28,368 bases of DNA. Source: a virus. The DNA lies in IMG/VR virus record IMGVR_UViG_3300021598_001024, positions 1 to 28,368 of that record; one strand, written 5' to 3'. Each line of letters opens with the position of its first letter. Position 1 is the stretch's first letter. Positions 22,944 to 28,333 of this stretch are shown here, in pieces. Below the pieces are notes generated by a model. The model was not told where the DNA came from and did not search any database. It saw nothing but the letters and a program-made list of their open reading frames with translations. The position numbers and the translations under genes were made by a program.

Positions 22944-23698
22944 TGCTTCGCGCATTCAATGGCGCGAAATAACTGAAAAGCAAGTTGAGGAACAATAGCA
23001 TTGCCGTACGCCTTTAAGGATTCGTTGCGCCACTTTGAAAAGGTAACTCCGTCCAGTTCGCGGGGAAGCCCATCATCTCCGCTACAAAGCGGGGATTGAG
23101 ATGAGAAGTTTTCCCACGGGTTGGGTCGTGCATCGCGTGAGCCAGCGTGTCTCTTTGCCTTGTTGGGTCGGGCCTCGTGCACCCTCCCTTGGGGTCGCTG
23201 GTTGCCGTTGGCGTAGGAAGCCACCCACCAAATTCTGTCCCGTCGGTGGGGTGCGCCGACACCAGCAGCCGGAAGGATACCCGTCCAAACCTCGTACCCC
23301 AAATACTCCAAGTCAGCGCACACCTCTTCGAAGACCACTCCCCCGTTCCAATTAAGCAGGCCGCGTACGTTTTCGCCCACAACGTAGGCCGGGGCAACCT
23401 CGAGTATGATGCGACACATTTCGGGCCACAGGTGGCGTTCGTCGTCCTTTCCAAGTCGCTTCCCTGCGCTTGAGTAAGGTTGGCAGGGGAATCCTCCGGT
23501 GAGGATGTCCACGTGTCCGCGAAAAGGTCTACCGTCGAATGTTTTGACATCGCTGAATGCTTGTGAACCTGGAAAATGGTGTGCCAGTACGCGCTGGCAA
23601 AAGGGGTCTCTTTCCACGTGGAAGACGTTAGTCCACCCCATCCACTCGGCAGCGAGGTCGAACCCGCCTATCCCCGAGAAAAGAGACCCATGCCTCAT
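22940..23698 (-). CDS. dcm: C5-cytosine DNA methyltransferase
   Basis: A 252-aa enzyme with the ordered Dcm motifs: I SLFSGIGGFDLAAEW (residues 5-19), IV GGFPCQPYSSAGKR with catalytic Cys72, VI GENVRGLL (108-115), VIII APHRRDRIWWVAS (149-161), a short target-recognition region (about 162-225), and X SLKAYGNAIVPQLAFQLF (227-244). All catalytic residues are present, although it is shorter than typical (300-400 aa) because the target-recognition region is compact. ATG 23698 overlaps the upstream stop as ATGA; an upstream TTG/ATG extension in this frame is antisense-like. It probably protects phage DNA from host restriction. Confidence 0.92.
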   Translation of the reverse strand: MRHGSLFSGIGGFDLAAEWMGWTNVFHVERDPFCQRVLAHHFPGSQAFSDVKTFDGRPFRGHVDILTGGFPCQPYSSAGKRLGKDDERHLWPEMCRIILEVAPAYVVGENVRGLLNWNGGVVFEEVCADLEYLGYEVWTGILPAAGVGAPHRRDRIWWVASYANGNQRPQGRVHEARPNKAKRHAGSRDARPNPWENFSSQSPLCSGDDGLPRELDGVTFSKWRNESLKAYGNAIVPQLAFQLFRAIECAKQ

Positions 23699-23868
23699 CG
23701 CTTTGTGGCGTAGTATGCCCCGCGTACTTTCTCGCGGATTTGATACTTGAAGTCGTCGAGGATGCGCTCCAACTCGCGTTCGAAGTTCATGTCCTCGTGC
23801 CACTCATTGAACGACCCCGGTGAACGGTCGGGTTCGCTCGTGCTGTGTACTTTCAGGTGGTTAGGCAT
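23695..23868 (-). CDS. Small protein (57 aa), unknown function
   Basis: A short gene filling the gap between the 84-aa gene and the methyltransferase. ATG 23868 overlaps the upstream stop by 8 nt and its stop overlaps the methyltransferase ATG by 4 nt. The product begins MPNHLKVHSTSEPDRSPGSF and ends in an amphipathic basic/acidic helix (FERELERILDDFKYQIREKV). It has no recognised family. Tight coupling on both sides supports translation. Confidence 0.65.
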   Translation of the reverse strand: MPNHLKVHSTSEPDRSPGSFNEWHEDMNFERELERILDDFKYQIREKVRGAYYATKR

Positions 23869-24115
23869 CTAAAGCGTTTTTGAAAGTTTGAACGATGTCG
23901 TAGGCTTTGTCGAAGTTGGCGAGTTCCGCCTCGGTCATCACATCGAAGTGTCGGCTCCATGCCCGTATCATTTCGACGGCCGTTTCAAGCAGGAGGTGGC
24001 TCTGTGCCATCGTGTAGGCTTCCCCGTAGGGCAGGGAGGTGGTGGCAATCACCGATTCGTTTTCGTCGGTGATGTAGTAGTAGCCTTTGGCTTGGTGGAG
24101 TTGTCGCTTGTTCAT
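23861..24115 (-). CDS. Small early protein, unknown function
   Basis: An 84-aa protein starting MNKRQLHQAKGYYYITDENE. ATG 24115 overlaps the upstream stop (ATGA); longer readings in this frame are antisense-like. A beta hairpin (GYYYITDENESVIATT) is followed by helices (YTMAQSHLLLETAVEMIRAW, ANFDKAYDIVQTFKNAL). No family recognised. Part of the early run of short coupled genes. Confidence 0.6.
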   Translation of the reverse strand: MNKRQLHQAKGYYYITDENESVIATTSLPYGEAYTMAQSHLLLETAVEMIRAWSRHFDVMTEAELANFDKAYDIVQTFKNALDA

Positions 24116-24366
24116 AGTTTCTCGATGATGAAGTTGCAGCCACTTACGGCATCGATGGGTCTCATACACTTGGCAGCAAACTCGCGCTCGCGGCCGTAGA
24201 TGTAATGGTCGCAGATGCCTACGTACACGTAGCCCCGCTCCCGGAGCCAGTCGCGTGTTGCTGGCTTGTCCCACGTGCCCTCGTTCAGCCACGTAAAATC
24301 GTCGTTGTAGTAAAGGTTGCCCGTTGCTTGGGCCGCCCCCATCTCGTGGTCATCGTGTCTTCTCAT
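24112..24366 (-). CDS. Small early protein, unknown function
   Basis: An 84-aa protein from ATG 24366 (MRRHDDHEMGAAQATGNLYY onward); starts at 24342 (76 aa) or 24396 are alternatives, as overlap with the upstream gene does not settle it. Aromatic and charged, with two Cys and a C-terminal FIIEKL. Segments DWLRERGYVYVGICDHYIYG and EFAAKCMRPIDAVSGC suggest a small alpha/beta fold. No family recognised. Confidence 0.55.
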   Translation of the reverse strand: MRRHDDHEMGAAQATGNLYYNDDFTWLNEGTWDKPATRDWLRERGYVYVGICDHYIYGREREFAAKCMRPIDAVSGCNFIIEKL

Positions 24367-24562
24367 CTTCGATTGTGATGTTAACCATGTTTTCAATCAG
24401 TACAGCCATTTCACCCAGCATATCGTCCCACACCACCATCGTGCCTGTGTCCTCGTCGGCCGAAATGGTTTGCTTCAGCACGTTCACGATTTGTTGTGGC
24501 GAACGCCCATCCGCATGGAATAGGCGTATCGCACGTTGTACATTCTCGTATCGGGGTATCAT
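24350..24562 (-). CDS. Small early protein, unknown function
   Basis: A 70-aa protein starting MIPRYENVQRAIRLFHADGR; ATG overlaps the upstream stop (ATGA). The first half (NVQRAIRLFHADGRSPQQIV) is reminiscent of a helix-turn-helix-like half, the second half is acidic (MVVWDDMLGEMAVLIEN). No firm family. One of several unknown early genes that may act in host takeover. Confidence 0.55.
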   Translation of the reverse strand: MIPRYENVQRAIRLFHADGRSPQQIVNVLKQTISADEDTGTMVVWDDMLGEMAVLIENMVNITIEDEKTR

Positions 24563-24783
24563 GCCGTCTCTTTGTCGAAGAGTTTACACTTCAACTCGTA
24601 ACTGTCTGCCGCTCGCTTGGCATCCCAGTTGTCGATGAAGAGGAATACCATGTCTCCATCGGGGGCGGTGAACTGCAACCCCAATTTCCATCCATCGATG
24701 GGATCGAAGAAGGTCTCCGTCACAAACCCGCGTGCCTCGTAATGTCCTGCGGCCGCGATACACATCTCTTTTGTCAGTTCCAT
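24559..24783 (-). CDS. Small early protein, unknown function
   Basis: A 74-aa protein starting MELTKEMCIAAAGHYEARGF, helix then beta strands (WKLGLQFTAPDGDMVFLFID), ending in an acidic/basic helix. Its start codon and second codon lie inside a 20-bp leader sequence identical to that of the next upstream gene (24778-24797 and 25000-25019). No family recognised. Confidence 0.6.
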   Translation of the reverse strand: MELTKEMCIAAAGHYEARGFVTETFFDPIDGWKLGLQFTAPDGDMVFLFIDNWDAKRAADSYELKCKLFDKETA

Positions 24784-24797
24784 TGTTCGTTGTTTGA
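24778..24797 (-). repeat. Conserved 20-bp early-gene leader, copy 2
   Basis: Minus strand TCAAACAACGAACAATGGAA, ending with ATG and the second codon of the 74-aa gene. Identical to 25000-25019. Likely a translation leader in a phage without Shine-Dalgarno sequences. Confidence 0.7.
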
Positions 24798-24798
24798 G

Positions 24799-25005
24799 TC
24801 ATTTTTGCGCGAAAAAAGCAAATGCTTCCTCTTCGCTCTTGAATTTGCATAAAGTTGCGCCCATTATTTCACCGGGGACAATAAGTTCCAAATGCCATTG
24901 TGCTCGCGTTCCAATTCCATATTTTTTTAACAGGAGCGTCGGCGTTTCGCTGATATCGATTTCGTACTTCGTTGGCGAAATCTCCCAAATTTGAATGTGT
25001 TCCAT
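24799..25005 (-). CDS. Small early protein, unknown function
   Basis: A 68-aa protein from ATG 25005 (MEHIQIWEISPTKYEIDISE onward). An in-frame ATG at 25047 lies upstream of the promoter and is rejected. It looks like a small alpha/beta protein: strands, the segment TRAQWHLELIVPGEIMGATL and a final helix (KSEEEAFAFFAQK). It is the first gene after a strong promoter (25025-25055) and shares its leader with the next gene. No family recognised; early expression suggests a host-interaction role. Confidence 0.65.
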   Translation of the reverse strand: MEHIQIWEISPTKYEIDISETPTLLLKKYGIGTRAQWHLELIVPGEIMGATLCKFKSEEEAFAFFAQK

Positions 25006-25019
25006 TGTTCGTTGTTTGA
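25000..25019 (-). repeat. Conserved 20-bp early-gene leader, copy 1
   Basis: Identical to 24778-24797; covers the leader, ATG and second codon of the 68-aa gene. Related leaders precede the genes starting at 22148, 26213 and 26837. Confidence 0.7.
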
Positions 25020-25024
25020 CGCAC

Positions 25025-25055
25025 CAAAAATAGTCATTGTTCCTCAATATCCAAA
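25025..25055 (-). promoter_or_regulatory. Bacteroidota-type promoter
   Basis: Minus strand has TTTG (25055-25052), a 19-nt spacer and TATTTTTG (25032-25025), a full match to the Bacteroidota TTTG/TAnnTTTG consensus. The expected start point is near 25018, giving a leader of about 13 nt before ATG 25005. It partly overlaps the end of the upstream gene. Confidence 0.75.
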
Positions 25056-25612
25056 CTTGGGGTTGGATTTTTTTCCCAGTATTCTCTGAGGCGGGTTCCG
25101 CTCCCCACGAATGGTCGGCGTTCGTCTTTCAGCGTGGCGGCCAACTGACTCAACCCAAGGGGCTGAAGCGGCCCCGTCGCCTCGAAGGTCTCCTTGTGCT
25201 GGGTCTCCAAAATCTCCGTGCGGATGTTGCCTTCGTAGGTTCGCAAGGCTTCCAAGATTTCGGCGGTCTTCAGTCGCTCGTACATCTTGATGAGTTGGCC
25301 CTTGCGAATCATGTCAAAGGCCACGCGCACCTCCTCCAACTTGATGGCCGGAAACTCCTCGAGGATGGCTCGGCAGGTGAAGATGAAGTCATCGTTCGTC
25401 GTGAGCGTTTTGTTGGCGTCTACGTCCCTGCAAAGCCTCCCTACCTCGGCGACAAGCCATGCCCGCGTTTCGTTGGGCATCTCCTTGGCCGCACGTTGGA
25501 GATTCGTTCCACCCTGCCAAGCCAGGGCAGGCGTGAGTTTGACGGGCTCACCCTTCAGCAATGAAGTCGTGGAGGCCGTCGGCCGTAACTGTAGGTTGGT
25601 ATCCTTTGTCAT
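25034..25612 (-). CDS. Replication-associated protein, helicase-loader-like (DUF6633-like)
   Basis: A 192-aa protein starting MTKDTNLQLRPTASTTSLLK, overlapping the initiator gene by 65 nt. The core FIFTCRAILEEFPAIKLEEV, then VAFDMIRKGQLIKMYERLKT and LEALRTYEGNIRTEI, resembles DUF6633-like proteins that I recall beside replication initiators in Bacteroidota phages, where a helicase-loading role has been suggested. The C-terminal part is Pro/Arg-rich and acidic. No Walker motif is present, so it would act as an adaptor to host DnaB rather than an ATPase. Confidence 0.6.
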   Translation of the reverse strand: MTKDTNLQLRPTASTTSLLKGEPVKLTPALAWQGGTNLQRAAKEMPNETRAWLVAEVGRLCRDVDANKTLTTNDDFIFTCRAILEEFPAIKLEEVRVAFDMIRKGQLIKMYERLKTAEILEALRTYEGNIRTEILETQHKETFEATGPLQPLGLSQLAATLKDERRPFVGSGTRLREYWEKNPTPSLDIEEQ

Positions 25613-26213
25613 GTTTCAGGGGGAAAAAGCCTTTCCAAGAGTTAGCCAAAGATTGATGAATGATTTGAATAGCCACGCTTTCGTTGCCTTTGGCGAGGTT
25701 CATTAAGCGGGTGAAAGCAGCGCGGGCTCCCCGCCCAGTGTAGGATTCCTTCCTCTCTTTTTTGTCTGCAAGCCACTCCGCCCACGCTTCCGCCAAAACC
25801 TCTCCCATCCGAATTTCACTCTCCTTTGTTTTCTCAAGTGTATTCTCTATATTGTTATCTATAGTGGACAATTTGGCGACCCTTGCCTCGCCAATTTGTC
25901 TACCCTCCCTCGCCAATTTGTCTACCCCCATCGACAAATAGTCCACCCCGTGCGTGGTCAGGACGCGACGGTTCCAGTCCGCCTGCTTCACCAAACCCGC
26001 CTCTTTCAACTTCGAGATGGCCCTTGTGATTGACCGCTCGCTCACGCCAAATTCGTCAGCGACGGTCTTGTTCATCTTTACCCATCCACGGTTCTCTCCC
26101 GACACGGAATCGATGTCCGCCCACAGCATCTTGTCAATGGCTGTCAAGGAGGGGTGGTTGATGATTTGCCGGGGAATCCAAATCCCCTTGAACACCTTGA
26201 ATTCGTTTGACAT
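25548..26213 (-). CDS. Replication initiator (O-like, HTH)
   Basis: A 221-aa protein starting MSNEFKVFKGIWIPRQIINH. Residues about 20-80 carry a winged HTH (SLTAIDKMLWADIDSVSGE, KTVADEFGVSERSITRAISKLKEAGLVK), of the HTH_36 / phage replication type. Residues about 88-130 are a linker, and the C-terminal domain (SYTGRGARAAFTRLMNLAKG, IIHQSLANSWKGFFP) resembles the end of phage initiators. The linker DNA contains the iterons and AT-rich tract described at 25825-25948, as in lambda O, so the protein probably binds its own gene to start replication and recruit the helicase loader downstream. Confidence 0.75.
   Translation of the reverse strand: MSNEFKVFKGIWIPRQIINHPSLTAIDKMLWADIDSVSGENRGWVKMNKTVADEFGVSERSITRAISKLKEAGLVKQADWNRRVLTTHGVDYLSMGVDKLAREGRQIGEARVAKLSTIDNNIENTLEKTKESEIRMGEVLAEAWAEWLADKKERKESYTGRGARAAFTRLMNLAKGNESVAIQIIHQSLANSWKGFFPLKHDKGYQPTVTADGLHDFIAEG
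25825..25948 (-). other. Putative origin of replication (iterons plus AT-rich tract)
   Basis: On the minus strand, two identical 20-bp copies of GGGTAGACAAATTGGCGAGG (25908-25927 and 25886-25905, 22 bp apart) are flanked by a degenerate direct copy (25929-25948, 15 of 20) and an inverted core (25867-25879, 12 of 13). The adjacent 25825-25863 is about 77 percent A+T over 39 bp in an otherwise balanced genome. The 22-bp period is not a multiple of three, so the repeat is at DNA level, not protein level. Confidence 0.7.
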
Positions 26214-26460
26214 AGTCGACCTCGTTTGTTGTTTGAAGAATCATGTCCATCACTACGCTTGGCGGGGTGTCGGTGGCCGCACACAACTCCGGAAGTATGG
26301 TTAAAAACTTCCGAGGGTCGTCCGCAAGCCACCGATTAAACGTCTTCCGCGTTTTGCCAAACCACTCCTCTGCGATTTGGATTTCACCCCAGTGCGCTCG
26401 CAAGAACGCACGCAACGTCAAAATGGGGGACTTTGGGTGGGTGCTTGATAGGTCTCCCAT
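26134..26460 (-). CDS. Small early HTH-like protein, unknown function
   Basis: A 108-aa protein from ATG 26460, overlapping the upstream gene by 43 nt. A TTG at 26421 overlaps the upstream stop as TTGA and would give a 95-aa protein starting at TLRAFLRAHWGE, which may be the true start. The core IQIAEEWFGKTRKTFNRWLADDPRKFLTIL resembles a helix-turn-helix with a recognition helix; the C-terminus is Pro/Asp-rich. It may regulate early genes or bind the origin. Confidence 0.55.
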   Translation of the reverse strand: MGDLSSTHPKSPILTLRAFLRAHWGEIQIAEEWFGKTRKTFNRWLADDPRKFLTILPELCAATDTPPSVVMDMILQTTNEVDYVKRIQGVQGDLDSPANHQPPLLDSH

Positions 26461-26837
26461 TGGTCGCGAATTTTGCTGAGTTCAATAGCCAAGTTTTTCA
26501 CGTTGTCGAGCGTGTGCGGCATCGGACAATAGTCCGGGTCGTTATTCTTGAGGAATTGGATGGCCGCGTTAATCGCCCACTGGCGTTCGATGACCTGCTC
26601 CCTCCCTCCGGACTGGGGCCGTGCCTGTTCAGGCTTTTTTACCTTGCCGTGGGGCACTCCGTTGAACTCCCGAGTCACCTCTATCTCCACCATATCGCCT
26701 GGCTTGAACGGACTCTTGGGTTCTTTGTGGTTGGCCACCAACCACGTGTTGTCTTCGAATTGGTACTCGAACTTGTACAAGGTTCCGTACTGCGAGTCGA
26801 AGGTTCCCGCTCCCTGAATCAACTGAATCTTTTTCAT
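26418..26837 (-). CDS. First early gene, OB-fold-like protein (possible ssDNA-binding)
   Basis: A 139-aa protein starting MKKIQLIQGAGTFDSQYGTL; an in-frame ATG at 26915 lies in the control region and is rejected. The first 65 residues form an OB-fold-like beta pattern (TFDSQYGTLYKFEYQFEDNTW, GDMVEIEVTREFNGVPHGKV), followed by a Pro/Gln/Gly linker and a helical tail (AINAAIQFLKNND, VKNLAIELSKIRDQW). It resembles small nucleic-acid-binding proteins seen at the start of early regions. It is the first gene after the 130-bp control region. Confidence 0.6.
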   Translation of the reverse strand: MKKIQLIQGAGTFDSQYGTLYKFEYQFEDNTWLVANHKEPKSPFKPGDMVEIEVTREFNGVPHGKVKKPEQARPQSGGREQVIERQWAINAAIQFLKNNDPDYCPMPHTLDNVKNLAIELSKIRDQWETYQAPTQSPPF

Positions 26838-26905
26838 TCGTGCGTTGTTTAACATTGCAAACGTACGCACTTCCAACTGAAAGATTGCTACCTGTTCCCT
26901 AATTT

Positions 26906-26914
26906 TTATCCACA
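26906..26914 (+). promoter_or_regulatory. Perfect DnaA box (TTATCCACA)
   Basis: TTATCCACA matches the consensus DnaA-binding site exactly. It is the only perfect copy I noticed in the window and lies in the control region before the early genes. Host DnaA may act on early transcription or replication; a single box can also occur by chance. Confidence 0.5.
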
Positions 26915-26948
26915 AAAGAGGGGGCCGCCCTCGTTAGGACACGCCCCC
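26914..26948 (-). terminator. Terminator candidate after lysis genes
   Basis: On the minus strand GGGGGC (26948-26943) can pair with GCCCCC (26925-26920), or a smaller GAGGG/CCCTC hairpin can form within (26932-26918), followed by TTTT. The stem is GC-rich but the T-run is short, so termination may be partial. Confidence 0.45.
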
Positions 26949-26967
26949 GTCAAACAACAAATCGGAA

Positions 26968-27183
26968 CTATTCTTCCATAAAGGAAAGACACAAAGGGGT
27001 CAATCCAACAGCGCACATCACCACTCCCGGCCAACTGATGCCGTGGGCTACGATGTCATTGCACGCTGTCAAGACCACCACGCCACCGATGGTGCGCTTG
27101 GCCGACCACCGCTTGAGGTCTCCCTTGGTCTTAAAAATCTCCGTGAGGTCTAACTTGGACAGCAGACCCCACAAAGGGTTCAC
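26968..27183 (-). CDS. Small membrane protein of lysis block (holin-like or accessory)
   Basis: A 71-aa protein from GTG 27183, coupled to the upstream stop (GTGA). The N-terminal part VNPLWGLLSKLDLTEIFKTK is basic/amphipathic; two short hydrophobic stretches (TIGGVVVLTACNDIV and WPGVVMCAVGLTPLCLSF) could cross the membrane. Longer in-frame readings belong to the holin gene in another frame. It ends the lysis block before the terminator. Probably a membrane accessory in lysis; other membrane roles are possible. Confidence 0.55.
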   Translation of the reverse strand: MNPLWGLLSKLDLTEIFKTKGDLKRWSAKRTIGGVVVLTACNDIVAHGISWPGVVMCAVGLTPLCLSFMEE

Positions 27184-27335
27184 TTGGACTTGCCCAACAA
27201 AATCGCGGACAGAATGCGCTTGAGGATGTCCAGGATTTGGTCGTCCTTTTTGGTCTCCGTCAGCGCGGTCACGGTTCCTGCGAAAGCGATGACCGCCAGC
27301 AGGAGTTCCGCCCAGTTCTGATACAGCCATTCCAT
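27180..27335 (-). CDS. Holin (probable)
   Basis: A 51-aa protein from ATG 27335 (TGATG overlap with the upstream stop). It opens MEWLYQNWAELLLAVIAFAG, one hydrophobic segment, followed by TVTALTETKKDDQILDILKRIL, whose T...KKDDxIxxxLxxIL pattern I recall for small holins of Bacteroidota phages. It would form membrane lesions that let the amidase reach peptidoglycan. Located two genes after the endolysin, which fits. Confidence 0.65.
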   Translation of the reverse strand: MEWLYQNWAELLLAVIAFAGTVTALTETKKDDQILDILKRILSAILLGKSK

Positions 27336-27589
27336 CAGTAGTTCTCCATCATGCGTTCGAACCACGTGAGTGCGCCACGGGCCACAGAGTAGGCCTCGGC
27401 ATCGCGTGGGTTCACCAGCCCTTGGAGGTCTTCCAAAGCCTCCTGCGCGGTCTCGAGGTCTTCATTGAGGATGGCGTTCATCGCGTCCTCCCACGTGTTT
27501 AAGGCAGTGCCGCTAAAGACATTTGACCAGTCGGCCATGCCCTCGGCACCGCTCTTCTCTAAATCTCGGATGACGTCTGCGTCTAACAT
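27335..27589 (-). CDS. Small acidic protein in lysis block, unknown function
   Basis: An 84-aa acidic helical protein starting MLDADVIRDLEKSGAEGMAD, with about 18 acidic and 5 basic residues and a segment ETAQEALEDLQGLVNPRDAE. It sits between endolysin and holin and overlaps the former by 7 nt. It could modulate lysis timing, or be an unrelated small protein; no family recognised. Confidence 0.55.
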   Translation of the reverse strand: MLDADVIRDLEKSGAEGMADWSNVFSGTALNTWEDAMNAILNEDLETAQEALEDLQGLVNPRDAEAYSVARGALTWFERMMENY

Positions 27590-27990
27590 AGTTCAGGGTA
27601 TTTCTCGTTCACTTTAAAACTGGGGCACGCCTTGTTCGCAAACTCGTTGTGCCCGTGCAACTTCAACGGTCCGAAGATAGTACGAAGTGCCGCGATGAGG
27701 TTGCGGATACTTTTATCTTGTTCAGGGGTGACGGTGTCCTTTGGACGGCCATCTTTCATTCCACCGATATAGCACACGCCAAGGGAGTCGTTGTTGTGCC
27801 CTTTCGTGTGCGAACCGATGTCTTCCCACGAACGGCCCATTTGCACCTTCCCGTCGAGCGTGATGACAAAGTGGTAGCCCACGTCCGCCCAGCCTCGGTC
27901 TTTGTGCCACCGCCGCACGTCATCTACATCGTGGTTGATGCCTGCCTCGGTCGCGGAGCAGTGCAGGATGATTCGGTTGATGCGTCTCAT
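27583..27990 (-). CDS. N-acetylmuramoyl-L-alanine amidase endolysin (T7 lysozyme type)
   Basis: A 135-aa endolysin of the Amidase_2 family that cuts the amide bond between muramic acid and L-alanine. The zinc ligands and catalytic residues of T7 lysozyme are present: His10 (IILHCSAT), Tyr39 (DVGYHF), and His114, Lys120 and Cys122 (HGHNEFANKACPSF). No signal peptide, so export depends on the holin. ATG overlaps the upstream stop as ATGA. Compact, single-domain, as in T7. Confidence 0.92.
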   Translation of the reverse strand: MRRINRIILHCSATEAGINHDVDDVRRWHKDRGWADVGYHFVITLDGKVQMGRSWEDIGSHTKGHNNDSLGVCYIGGMKDGRPKDTVTPEQDKSIRNLIAALRTIFGPLKLHGHNEFANKACPSFKVNEKYPELC

Positions 27991-28202
27991 TCGATTCCGT
28001 GTTTGGATAAGAGTTTGTCCATCCGGGTGAGTGTGTCCTGCACCTTTTCCATAAACCGCAGCACCTCCGTCTCGGTTTTTTCCAAGGCAATGATTCGGCC
28101 TTTAACCTTCGTCAGTTCCTCGTTCATAGACATCCACATTTTGATGATTGACCCAATCAGAGTGATTCCGGTTAAGGCAATCGCGATGATTTCGTAGTTC
28201 AC
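27987..28202 (-). CDS. Membrane/coiled-coil lysis accessory protein
   Basis: A 71-aa protein from GTG 28202 (GTGA overlap). Residues 4-24 (EIIAIALTGITLIGSIIKMW) form one membrane segment, followed by a coiled coil (TKVKGRIIALEKTETEVL, MEKVQDTLTRMDKLLSKHG). Similar one-helix plus coiled-coil proteins occur as lysis accessory or holin-like factors (XhlA-like). It lies directly upstream of the endolysin. Confidence 0.6.
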   Translation of the reverse strand: MNYEIIAIALTGITLIGSIIKMWMSMNEELTKVKGRIIALEKTETEVLRFMEKVQDTLTRMDKLLSKHGIE

Positions 28203-28333
28203 TTCCCTTGGCCGCGATATGGTTTGAAGTAATTCTTGCTGCTCTTCAGTTGCGATTGTTTCGTTTTCGCGTGTACACCCGGCCGGGATACTTCCCGCTC
28301 AATCCGCTGTACGATTTTTTGTGCTTTAGCCAT
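28199..28333 (-). CDS. Small basic conserved protein across the contig junction
   Basis: A 44-aa highly basic protein, starting MAKAQKIVQRIEREVSRPGV and ending SSKNYFKPYRGQGK. The ending resembles a small basic protein that I recall from Bacteroidota phages near lysis genes (SKNYxKxYxGQG pattern). It overlaps the upstream stop by 8 nt and the next start by 4 nt (GTGA). In the circular genome it links the fibre region to the lysis block. Too short for usual gene cut-offs. Role unknown; nucleic-acid or ribosome binding is possible from charge alone. Confidence 0.7.
   Translation of the reverse strand: MAKAQKIVQRIEREVSRPGVHAKTKQSQLKSSKNYFKPYRGQGK

Larger units (their letters stand above)
26838..26967 (-). 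promoter_or_regulatory. Main intergenic control region
   Basis: The largest non-coding gap, between lysis and early genes. It contains a terminator-like hairpin, a DnaA box, and a TACGTTTG box at 26858-26865 (minus strand) whose distance to ATG 26837 is 21 nt, like the promoter at 25025. A matching -33 TTTG at the usual spacing was not found, so the promoter is weaker or activator-dependent. Confidence 0.55.

Noticed and set aside
23014-23550. 178-aa minus-strand frame within the C5 methyltransferase
   Set aside because: The overlapping frame has all methyltransferase motifs; this one is a shadow.
22551-23698. C5 methyltransferase plus HNH-like protein as a restriction-modification pair
   Set aside because: The CxxC...HAGHF...CPxCN layout fits NinG/Rap recombination proteins better than a restriction endonuclease.
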